This document shows, piece by piece, positions 7,082-13,140 of a stretch of 14,864 nt of DNA. Numbering within the stretch: the stretch's first letter is position 1; each line of letters opens with the position of its first letter. The stretch comes from an uncultured Gammaproteobacteria bacterium (GTDB lineage: Bacteria; Pseudomonadota; Gammaproteobacteria; Halothiobacillales; Halothiobacillaceae). Position numbers and translations under genes: made by a program. Location of the stretch: the NCBI GenBank assembly GCA_938004235.1, contig CALKWL010000092.1, forward strand, positions 1 through 14,864, written 5' to 3'. The notes beneath the pieces were generated by a model, which was not told where the DNA came from, did no database searches, and was given only the letters and a program-made list of their open reading frames with translations.

Positions 7082-7418
7082 GTGAACAACACACCGTTTA
7101 TCGCGGCAAGTATCGCGTCCATTGCATTGTGCATCGCCACGCCCAGCTTGGCCGCGCCCATTCACGACCCGTATATCAACGCCCACCAACACCGACATCA
7201 CGAGCGCATTCATCAAGGCGTGCGTTCAGGCCAGCTCACTCGCAGCGAAGTCTGTGATCTTGCCGGCCAGCAGCGCGCCCTGCGGAAGCAGGAGCGCGGT
7301 TACAAAAGCGATGACGCATGGCGAGCGCCATGAGATGCGTCAGGATCAACGCGAAGCCAGTCGAGCCATTTACGCGCACAAGCACGATGCGAATGTTCAG
7401 CCGCGTTTTGGCGAATAA
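7082..7418 (+). pseudogene. Small exported protein, frameshifted near its middle
   Basis: GTG start with a strong ribosome site (GAGGAG, 9 nt upstream). A signal peptide (about 1-24, ending SLA-AP) is followed by HERIHQGVRSGQLTRSEVCDLAGQQRALRKQERGYKSD. The frame then stops at 7331-7333, while the next frame continues THGERHEMRQDQREASRAIYAHKHDANVQP to a stop at 7416-7418. The joined sequence resembles a common family of about 100-aa exported, charged proteins (pattern QGVxSGQLT ... YKxDG.LT..ER ... ASRxIYxxKHD) of unknown function. The junction at about 7310-7318 is what would result from losing one copy of an 8-nt tandem repeat GATGACGC: restoring it gives KSDDAMTHGERHEM, with family-like spacing. 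That repair is my inference. It may be a true pseudogene, a phase-variable gene or a base-call error. Confidence 0.65.
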
Positions 7419-7432
7419 CAGCCTGCTGAAAC
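7417..7432 (+). repeat. Solitary HP1 left-arm relic
   Basis: AACAGCCTGCTGAAAC matches the left arm of HP1 in copy A (6750/6751-6765) at 14 of 16 positions, but no partner arm follows. It begins inside the stop codon of the frameshifted gene. It may be a remnant of a third composite element or a chance match to a common terminator-like sequence. Confidence 0.35.
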
Positions 7433-7472
7433 AAGGGTCTCTGCATCTTGATAAAACATCACGAGAGTAAAA

Positions 7473-7811
7473 ATGATGAAAACCGTTATGTCATGCACCG
7501 CGCTAGGCGTCGCACTTGTGTTCAGCAGTCTCGCGAACGCCGCCCCGCCGCCTTCTCCAGAAAGACAGGCCATGTTTGAAGAATTCAAACGTATTGAATC
7601 ACGCAGCCATCAAGGACGCATCGCCATTTTGCAGGAGGCCGAAATCTGCATCCAGCAAGCGCAAAATCGTGAGCAATTCCGCGCCTGCGAGCAAAAGGAA
7701 AAAGCTGGACGCAAAGCACTGCGTGATGAACTCAGGCCGCAACGCGAAGCGCTGCGTACCAGGGTTCAGGCGCAGCATGCGCAGGAGGCTACAGACTCGC
7801 CAATACCTTAG
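7473..7811 (+). CDS. Small exported hypothetical protein, charged and helical
   Basis: 112 aa with a clear signal peptide (1-23, ending LANA-A), a proline-rich start of the mature protein (PPPSPERQ) and a highly charged, probably all-helical body rich in Glu, Arg, Lys and Gln. Two cysteines, C59 and C72 in ICIQQAQNREQFRACEQ, could form a disulfide linking two helices. There is no family I can name. Size, location and charge recall Spy/CpxP-like periplasmic helpers, but their LTxxQ motifs are absent. A GAGAG site precedes two adjacent ATG codons at 7473 and 7476; either may be used. It follows the frameshifted exported gene by 54 nt and may be co-transcribed. Its last 23 bases overlap the convergent ybeD end. 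Confidence 0.7.
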   Translation: MMKTVMSCTALGVALVFSSLANAAPPPSPERQAMFEEFKRIESRSHQGRIAILQEAEICIQQAQNREQFRACEQKEKAGRKALRDELRPQREALRTRVQAQHAQEATDSPIP

Positions 7812-8067
7812 GATGCTCGCGCAGGGCGAGGACGATGGCATCCACTTGTTCACGCGACGTTGCGCGCATCTGAATGCTGACTGAAACGTATTTGCCGCCC
7901 GAGCTTGCTCGCAGGCTGATATCAGCCTCGCACACCTCGGGCGCATGACACTGAATCAGTGCCAGCATTTCAGCATGAAAACTTTCGCTGGCTTCGCCCA
8001 TGATCTTGATCGGATAGTCACAGGGAAACTCCAGCGGAGGCGGATTATCCAGCGCACAAAAACTCAT
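7789..8067 (-). CDS. ybeD: YbeD family protein (UPF0250/DUF493)
   Basis: 92-aa protein with the small ferredoxin-like, ACT-resembling fold of YbeD. It matches the family across its length: LEFPCDYPIKIMGEA near the start, HAPEV in the middle, then SSGGKYVSVSIQMRATSREQVDAIVLAL. In many gammaproteobacteria ybeD lies between dacA and lipB, and the same minus-strand order is kept here although baeSR now separates it from lipB. The biochemical role is unsettled; a regulatory link to lipoate metabolism has been suggested from gene order. The start at 8067 is chosen for its ribosome site (GGGAG, 9 nt upstream) and family length; an ATG at 8124 would add 19 unrelated residues. Confidence 0.88.
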   Translation of the reverse strand: MSFCALDNPPPLEFPCDYPIKIMGEASESFHAEMLALIQCHAPEVCEADISLRASSGGKYVSVSIQMRATSREQVDAIVLALREHPKVLASL

Positions 8068-8119
8068 ATTTGATGACTCCCAGGCCGCATTCGATGGTCT
8101 TGAAAGACCTTTATTGTGG

Positions 8120-8280
8120 CTCACCAGCTTGCTGAAATAAGTATTTCAGCAAGCTGGTGAGGCGGGACATGGATGTCCCGCACGCAAATCAATCACGCAC
8201 GTGACTGGTTTGTCGCGATCGAGTCCGGGCGTGTAGCGGACTCGATCGGGCTGAAAAACTCATGGATGAGTTTTTCAGCC
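8120..8280 (+). repeat. Five-hairpin composite element, copy B
   Basis: Same architecture and orientation as copy A: HP1 8120-8161 (19 perfect bp, loop AAGT); HP2 8162-8181 (9 perfect bp, loop GG); spacer ACG; HP3 8185-8212 (13 positions, one G-T, one mismatch); spacer TCG; HP4 8216-8227 with 8237-8248 (12 perfect bp, 9-nt loop); HP5 8249-8280 (15 perfect bp, loop GG). Relative to copy A, five base pairs change in HP1 and three in HP4, each with both partners changed so that pairing is kept. It fills the dacA-ybeD gap, ending 5 bp from the dacA stop, so it may end or process the dacA transcript. Confidence 0.87.
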
Positions 8281-8285
8281 TACTG

Positions 8286-9497
8286 TTATTTCTTGAACAT
8301 CAAGATGACGCTGTCCGTCATGCGGCGGATAAAGCCGCCCTCGGGAACCGCCGTCAGCACGACCACAGGCGCTTCATTTTCCTGTTTATCGCCCTGCTTG
8401 GCGCGCAGCGCCCCCACCACCTGTCCCTGAGCCAGAGGCGCGGTCAGATTGGGAGTTACATCCAGCACCAGGTTGAGCTGCTCGAATTTGCCGCGTTGGG
8501 TGGTGACATAAAAATCACTGCCCATCCCCAGTTTCGCGGTCTTTTCCGCGCCTTTCCAGATACGCGGCTCTTCGAGCACATCACCCGCCTTGCGCACCAA
8601 ACGCGTTTCAAAAAAGCGGAAACCATAACTGAGCAACACGGACGACTGCTCTGCCCGCGCCGCATCGCTGGACGCACCCAGTACCACCGAAATCAATCGC
8701 ATCCCCTCACGCTGAGCCGAAGCCGCCAGGCAAAAGCCCGCAGACTCGGTGTGTCCTGTCTTGCCGCCATCCACAGAGGGGTCGCGCCACAGCAAGCGGT
8801 TGCGGTTAATCTGCTTGATATTGTTCCATACGAACTCCTTCTCGCTTTCCCGCCTGTATTGCTCAGGAAAATCACGAATTACCGCCGCCAACAAATGCGC
8901 CACGTCGCGCGCCGTGCTGTAGTGATTAGGGTCCGGCCAGCCAGTGCTATTGGTGAAATGAGTCCCTGTCAGTCCAAGTCGCTGGGCTTCATGATTCATC
9001 ATCAACGCAAAAGCCTCTTCGCTCCCGGCGATATGTTCGGCCAATGCAATGGTCGCGTCGTTGCCGGACTGGATAATCATGCCCTTGAGCAAGTCATCCA
9101 CCTTCACTTGGTTTCCCACACGCACGAACATTTTGGAGCCCTGCATCCGCCAGGCTTTTTCGCTGATATTCACCATGGTTTCAGGCGTCAGATCACCCCG
9201 TTTCATGGCGGCATAAACGATGTAGGCCGTCATCAATTTGGTAATGCTGGCGGGCTCCACGCGCATGTCTGGATTGCTTTCGACCAGAAACTGACCGCTA
9301 TGGAAGTCCATCAGCACATACGATTTGGCTGCCAACGTCGGCGCACTGGGTATGGGCATATTCATCGGCGAGGGGACAGCCGGCGCGGGCATGGGCGCAG
9401 GAGAAGGCGTTGGAGTCGTCGGCGCCGCCAGGGCGTAGCCGTGAAGACCGGCGATCAAGGTTGTTACAGTCAAAAAGCGGCGGAAAGTATTTTGCAT
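8286..9497 (-). CDS. dacA: D-alanyl-D-alanine carboxypeptidase (PBP5/6 type, DacA)
   Basis: Periplasmic penicillin-binding protein that trims the terminal D-Ala of peptidoglycan stem peptides. 403 aa. The three active-site motifs are present: SITK (S84, K87), SGN (144-146) and KTG (246-248). A signal peptide (about 1-25) precedes an unusual proline/alanine-rich tether of about 28 residues (26-53). The peptidase domain runs from about 55 to 290 and the C-terminal beta domain from about 300 to 385. The last 17 residues, GGFIRRMTDSVILMFKK, form the amphipathic membrane-anchoring helix typical of PBP5. No Shine-Dalgarno is obvious. dacA heads the classical dacA-ybeD-lipB-lipA order; the aminotransferase gene sometimes found between dacA and ybeD is absent. 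Confidence 0.95.
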   Translation of the reverse strand: MQNTFRRFLTVTTLIAGLHGYALAAPTTPTPSPAPMPAPAVPSPMNMPIPSAPTLAAKSYVLMDFHSGQFLVESNPDMRVEPASITKLMTAYIVYAAMKRGDLTPETMVNISEKAWRMQGSKMFVRVGNQVKVDDLLKGMIIQSGNDATIALAEHIAGSEEAFALMMNHEAQRLGLTGTHFTNSTGWPDPNHYSTARDVAHLLAAVIRDFPEQYRRESEKEFVWNNIKQINRNRLLWRDPSVDGGKTGHTESAGFCLAASAQREGMRLISVVLGASSDAARAEQSSVLLSYGFRFFETRLVRKAGDVLEEPRIWKGAEKTAKLGMGSDFYVTTQRGKFEQLNLVLDVTPNLTAPLAQGQVVGALRAKQGDKQENEAPVVVLTAVPEGGFIRRMTDSVILMFKK

Positions 9498-9501
9498 AAT
9501 T

Positions 9502-9551
9502 CGTATTTTCGACGTATTTTCAGTGGGAAAAATGTTGGCGGCGACATTCTA
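9502..9551 (-). promoter_or_regulatory. dacA upstream region: direct repeats and a -10-like box
   Basis: On the minus strand GAAAATACG occurs twice, exactly 11 bp apart (9513-9521 and 9502-9510), and a third AAAATAC overlaps the first dacA codons (9489-9495). The spacing suggests a helically phased operator or an A/U-rich translation enhancer in place of the missing Shine-Dalgarno. Upstream, TAGAAT (9546-9551) is a fair -10 box, but the -35 at 17 bp (GTGCGC) is poor. Confidence 0.35.
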
Positions 9552-9579
9552 ACGCCCAAAAACATCGAGCGCACCCCAA

Positions 9580-9685
9580 GCAGCCTGTCGGACTCGTAGG
9601 AAAATCGGCTGCAAATCCGTCTGGACGGTGCAGTGTCACCGCCCAGCCAGATCTTCGCTACGATCCCTAAAATCCGACAGGCTGC
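9580..9685. repeat. Folded palindromic element in the dacA/DUF4124 spacer
   Basis: Outer arms 9580-9592 and 9673-9685 (GCAGCCTGTCGGA and its complement) pair perfectly over 13 bp. Inside, TCGTAG (9594-9599) can pair with CTACGA (9658-9663), and CTGG-A-CGGTG (9621-9630) with CACCG-C-CCAG (9637-9646) round a 6-nt loop. The result resembles a branched REP-type intergenic element. It sits between the divergent dacA and DUF4124 genes. GCAGCCTG is also part of HP1 in copy A, but the rest is unrelated. Confidence 0.55.
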
Positions 9686-9725
9686 CAGGCGTCCATCATT
9701 TCCCCCTCATCCAGCGGAGTCGATT

Positions 9726-10178
9726 ATGCGTTACATCCTTGCATCACTCGTTTGCACCGTTGCCATGACTGCATCCCCCCTCATGGCAGAGCCCACAATC
9801 CACAAATGGGTCGACAGCAATGGCGTCACCCATTTTGATGCGCAACCTCCCGCCAATGTGAAGAGCGAAGAAGTGCAGCCCCGCGTGTACGGCCCGGCAA
9901 CCCCAGTTCAGGCTGCCCAGAAACCGGCCGAAACCGAGGCCAAAGTCGAAGACAAACCCAAAGAAACCGAAGCCGCCAAACCGCAAGAAGTTTTGACGAT
10001 TTCCGCCGAACAGATTGCCGCACAATGCAAGAATGCCCAGCAGCGCCTGCAACAGCTTGAAGCCAGCCCGCGTCTCATGACCCGCACGCCCGACGGTCAG
10101 ATGCAGCGCATTCCTGAAGAAGAGCGCCAGAAAATGATGGAAGAAGAGCGCGCGCGTATCAAAGACTACTGCCAGTAA
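9726..10178 (+). CDS. DUF4124-domain exported protein
   Basis: 150 aa with a signal peptide (1-21, ending LMA-E) followed by the DUF4124 signature IHKWVDSNGVTHFDAQPP (25-42), a short beta-rich unit common in proteobacterial envelope proteins of unknown role. Then comes a low-complexity Lys/Glu/Pro/Ala stretch (about 60-95) and a helical tail (about 100-150) with two cysteines (CKNAQQRLQQLE and the penultimate Cys of DYCQ). The start at 9726 follows GGAG by 7 nt; the frame is open back to 9633, but that part overlaps the palindromic element and carries no signal peptide. The MIF-like gene begins 9 nt after it ends, so the two are probably co-transcribed. Confidence 0.85.
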   Translation: MRYILASLVCTVAMTASPLMAEPTIHKWVDSNGVTHFDAQPPANVKSEEVQPRVYGPATPVQAAQKPAETEAKVEDKPKETEAAKPQEVLTISAEQIAAQCKNAQQRLQQLEASPRLMTRTPDGQMQRIPEEERQKMMEEERARIKDYCQ

Positions 10179-10187
10179 TCGCTCGTC

Positions 10188-10532
10188 ATGCCCTTTATCA
10201 GTCTGCATACCAACCTGGCGCTTGATGCCGCGCAGGAACAAGCCCTTGCCCAGGAACTATCCAGCCTGGCCGCGTCCATTCTTGGAAAACCCGAGCAATG
10301 GGTCATGACCCAGATCGTCTCGACGCAAAGCATGAGCTTCGCCGGAAACAGCGCGCCTTGCGCTTACCTGGAGTGCAAAAGCATTGATCTGGATGATTCA
10401 CGAATTCCGCGGCTTGCCGAGGAGCTCTGTACCCTCCTGCACCATAAGGCTCAGCTCGACCCCGCTCGCATCTATATCGAGTTCACCTCGGCGCAAGCGC
10501 ACCAATGGGGCTGGAACAGCGCCACGTTCTAA
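10188..10532 (+). CDS. MIF-like tautomerase family protein
   Basis: 114 aa, the length of macrophage migration inhibitory factor, and like it through to the end: N-terminal Met-Pro (the processed Pro is the catalytic base in the superfamily), GKPEQWVM (33-40) where MIF has GKPPQYI, MSFAGNSAPCAYLEC where MIF has the MAFGGSSEPCA region, IYIEF, and the closing GWNSATF. Probably a trimeric cytosolic tautomerase acting on phenylpyruvate-like substrates; the natural substrate is unknown. It has no strong Shine-Dalgarno and lies 9 nt after the DUF4124 gene, so translation may be coupled. proS starts 45 nt downstream. Confidence 0.9.
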   Translation: MPFISLHTNLALDAAQEQALAQELSSLAASILGKPEQWVMTQIVSTQSMSFAGNSAPCAYLECKSIDLDDSRIPRLAEELCTLLHHKAQLDPARIYIEFTSAQAHQWGWNSATF

Positions 10533-10577
10533 TCCACAATCCACCGCCTCATTTTTCCATCAAGGTCTCTTTTCTTC

Positions 10578-12296
10578 ATGCGCGCCTCGCAATTCCAGAT
10601 CAACACCGTCAAAGAAACCCCCGCTGACGCCGAAGTCATCAGCCATCAGTTGATGCTGCGCGCCGGTCTGATCCGTCGGCTTGCCGCTGGCCTGTATACC
10701 TGGTCGCCGCTGGGTCTGCGCGTTCTGCGCAAAGTCGAGGCTGTGGTGCGCGAGGAAATGAACCGCGCAGGTGCGCTTGAAGTGCTTATGCCTGCGGTAC
10801 AGCCCGCCGAGCTCTGGCAGGAATCCGGACGCTGGGAGAAATACGGCCCGGAACTGCTACGCTTCCATGACCGCCATCATCGCGAGTTCTGTTTCGGCCC
10901 GACGCATGAGGAAATCATTACCGATTTCGCGCGCCGTGAACTGAAAAGCTACAAGCAGCTGCCGGTTTGTTTTTACCAGATTCAAACCAAGTTCCGCGAC
11001 GAAGTGCGTCCACGTTTTGGCGTGATGCGTGCACGCGAATTCCTGATGAAAGACGCCTATTCCTTCCATCTGGATCAGACCTCGCTGCAAGCGACCTATG
11101 AGACGATGCACGCGGCCTACACGCGCATTTTCACCCGCCTGGGGCTGGATTTTCGCGCCGTGCGCGCCGACACCGGCAGTATCGGCGGCACGGGCTCGCA
11201 TGAGTTCCACGTCCTCGCCTCCTCGGGGGAGGACGATATCGCCTTCTCCGATAGCTCCAGCTACGCCGCCAACGTGGAACTGGCCGAAGCGCTTGCACCT
11301 GGCGAGATGCGCCCCGAGGCTGCCGAACCCATGCGTGAAGTTGATACGCCCAAGCAGACCACCTGCGAGGACGTCACTGCTCTGCTCGGCATCCCTCTCC
11401 AGCGCAGCGTCAAGCTGATCGCCGTCATGGCCGGGGGGCAGATGGTCGCCATGCTGCTGCGCGGCGACCACAGCTTGAACGAAATCAAGACGGCCAAGCT
11501 CGATGGCCTGGCCGACTTCCGACTCGCCACTGAAGAAGAAATCCGCGCCGCATTTAACTGCCCGCCGGGCTTTCTCGGCCCAGTCGGCCTTGACCGCAGC
11601 AAGACCAAGGTCATTGCTGACCGCAGCGTGGCCGTGATGGCCGATTTTGTTTGCGGCGCCAACCAGCCCAAGCTGCATCTTGCCGGCGTCAACTGGGGAC
11701 GCGACCTGCCCGAAGCGGATCAGGTGGCGGATATCCGTAACGTGATCGAGGGCGACCCCAGCCCGGACGGCATCGGTACGCTTGTGATCCGCCGCGGCAT
11801 CGAGGTCGGGCATATTTTCCAGCTTGGCGACACCTATAGCCGCGCCATGAGCGCCTCCGTACTGGATGAGCAGAGTCAAAGCCAGGTCATGACCATGGGG
11901 TGCTACGGCATCGGTGTATCGCGGGTCGTGGCTTCCGCGATTGAGCAAAACCATGACGAAAGAGGCATTCGCTGGCCGATGGCGCTGGCGCCGTTTCATA
12001 TCGCCCTGCTGCCGCTGAACATCGCCAAATCGCCGGAAAGCATGGCGCTGGCGCTCAAGCTTGAAGCCGAATTGAGCGCGCTAGGCGCCGAAGTCTTGCT
12101 AGATGATCGTGAGCTACGTCCCGGCGTGATGTTTGCCGATATGGAGCTGATCGGCATTCCGCATCGTCTGGTAATCAGTGAAAAAGGCATTGCGGCGGGG
12201 GAACTCGAATACCGCGCCCGCGACGCGGCCGAGAATGAAATGGTGCCGATGGGACAAATCATTGAGTTCTTGCAGCAGCGCTTGGGATTGCATTAA
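10578..12296 (+). CDS. proS: Prolyl-tRNA synthetase, bacterial type with editing domain
   Basis: Cytosolic class II enzyme that charges tRNA-Pro. 572 aa, as in E. coli ProS, and highly similar throughout. Visible: the N-terminal KETPADAEVISHQLMLRAG, ATP-site GPTHEE (107-112), motif 2 FRDEVRPRFGVMRAREFLMKDAYSF (139-163 region), TGSIGGTGSHEF, the INS editing domain (about 225-405, with LLRGDHSLNEIK, whose lysine is needed for clearing mischarged Ala-tRNA), motif 3 GCYGIGVSRVVASAIEQ (about 441-457) and a C-terminal anticodon-binding domain (LDDRELRPGVMFADMELIGIPHR). Nothing is missing. It is convergent with the adaptor gene that ends at 12385. Confidence 0.98.
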   Translation: MRASQFQINTVKETPADAEVISHQLMLRAGLIRRLAAGLYTWSPLGLRVLRKVEAVVREEMNRAGALEVLMPAVQPAELWQESGRWEKYGPELLRFHDRHHREFCFGPTHEEIITDFARRELKSYKQLPVCFYQIQTKFRDEVRPRFGVMRAREFLMKDAYSFHLDQTSLQATYETMHAAYTRIFTRLGLDFRAVRADTGSIGGTGSHEFHVLASSGEDDIAFSDSSSYAANVELAEALAPGEMRPEAAEPMREVDTPKQTTCEDVTALLGIPLQRSVKLIAVMAGGQMVAMLLRGDHSLNEIKTAKLDGLADFRLATEEEIRAAFNCPPGFLGPVGLDRSKTKVIADRSVAVMADFVCGANQPKLHLAGVNWGRDLPEADQVADIRNVIEGDPSPDGIGTLVIRRGIEVGHIFQLGDTYSRAMSASVLDEQSQSQVMTMGCYGIGVSRVVASAIEQNHDERGIRWPMALAPFHIALLPLNIAKSPESMALALKLEAELSALGAEVLLDDRELRPGVMFADMELIGIPHRLVISEKGIAAGELEYRARDAAENEMVPMGQIIEFLQQRLGLH

Positions 12297-12337
12297 GAGC
12301 TTGCTTATTGATGCGGCACGAATGTGGAATACGAACA

Positions 12338-12361
12338 CAGGTCGGCGCCCATACCGACCTG
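12338..12361. terminator. Hairpin between convergent proS and adaptor genes
   Basis: CAGGTCGG (12338-12345) pairs perfectly with CCGACCTG (12354-12361) across an 8-nt loop, in the 88-bp gap between two converging genes. This position suits a shared terminator, but neither side has a T-run, so intrinsic termination would be weak. Confidence 0.4.
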
Positions 12362-12384
12362 CAATCACGGAAATAAAGCCTGCA

Positions 12385-13140
12385 TCACGGCGTAATGACT
12401 TTTGCGCGCATCCCGGCCAACCAGCCCGGATGCGCGGGTGCGCGTACCAGCAGCCGATAACCGCCTTCGCGCGGGCTTTCCAGTGCCGTAATGGTCGCGG
12501 AGACGCGCTGCCCTTCGACCTCAAGCGCCAGCTTGTCGCCCAGCTTCAGGCCGCGCGCCTCGTTGGGCTTGAGCATCACCGCAGCATCCATGCTGTCCGC
12601 GCGCGCCACGTCAACCAGGGTCGGCGCCTGCATCGCGGCGCTAATGGACTCGCCCGCACTCACCCTGACTTCGAGCACGCGGGCATCAAACGGCGCTTTG
12701 AGCGGGGTGTAACTGCGTTCGGTTTCCGCCAGCTGCACGCGGGCGCGCGCCTGCTGGAACTCGCCTTCCACCCGTTGCTGTTCAATATGCGCGCGCTCCA
12801 GCTCCACATTTGACAGCACCGTGCGCGAATACAGCTCATCGGCACGTTTGGCTTCGCGCTCGGCTTCCGCGCGCTTGCGCTCCAGAGCCTTGAGCCCGGC
12901 GCGCGCTTCGGCAAGACGCGCATCCAGATGTCGCGCATCCAGGCTGACCAAGGGAGCGCCGACAGATACATTCTGACCTGCACGCACATGCACCTCTTTG
13001 ATTTGCCCTGAAATCGGCAAGGACAACGCCGTGCGATCCGACCAGACCAGGTTGGCATCAAATTCAGCCGCCTGCGTGCCGTGCGGCGCCGCAAAGCATA
13101 GAACCAAGCCTAACGTCATATTTCTTGAATTGAATATCAT
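12385..13140 (-). CDS. Periplasmic adaptor (membrane fusion) protein, short form
   Basis: Links an inner-membrane transporter to a TolC-type channel. 251 aa, short for the family (usually 330-400). A signal peptide (about 1-24) is followed by the first lipoyl half (SGQIKEVHVRAGQNVSVGAPLVSLD, about 44-68), a coiled-coil hairpin (about 70-138, repeated Arg/Glu/Ala heptads), the second lipoyl half (YTPLKAPFDARVLEVRVSAGESI) and a beta-barrel domain (about 180-250) ending GMRAKV. The membrane-proximal domain normal for RND adaptors seems reduced or absent. Its ATG overlaps the TolC-family stop as ATGA. No inner-membrane pump lies downstream; one would have to be upstream of the window or elsewhere. 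Confidence 0.87.
   Translation of the reverse strand: MIFNSRNMTLGLVLCFAAPHGTQAAEFDANLVWSDRTALSLPISGQIKEVHVRAGQNVSVGAPLVSLDARHLDARLAEARAGLKALERKRAEAEREAKRADELYSRTVLSNVELERAHIEQQRVEGEFQQARARVQLAETERSYTPLKAPFDARVLEVRVSAGESISAAMQAPTLVDVARADSMDAAVMLKPNEARGLKLGDKLALEVEGQRVSATITALESPREGGYRLLVRAPAHPGWLAGMRAKVITP

Noticed and set aside
6744..8280. CRISPR-like array
   Set aside because: There are only two distant copies, made of different adjoining hairpins, with no uniform repeats or spacers and no cas genes.
6744..8280. Composite transposon bounded by copies A and B
   Set aside because: No transposase gene or target-site duplication is visible, and ybeD inside the interval is in its ancestral order.
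8262..9599. 445-codon plus-strand open frame opposite dacA
   Set aside because: It is the complement of a clear DacA with all three active-site motifs; its translation is His/Arg/Gln-rich with no recognisable domain and no ribosome site.
10857..11999. 380-codon minus-strand open frame inside proS
   Set aside because: It is antisense to a full-length, highly conserved ProS, has no family signature, and reflects GC-rich codon bias.
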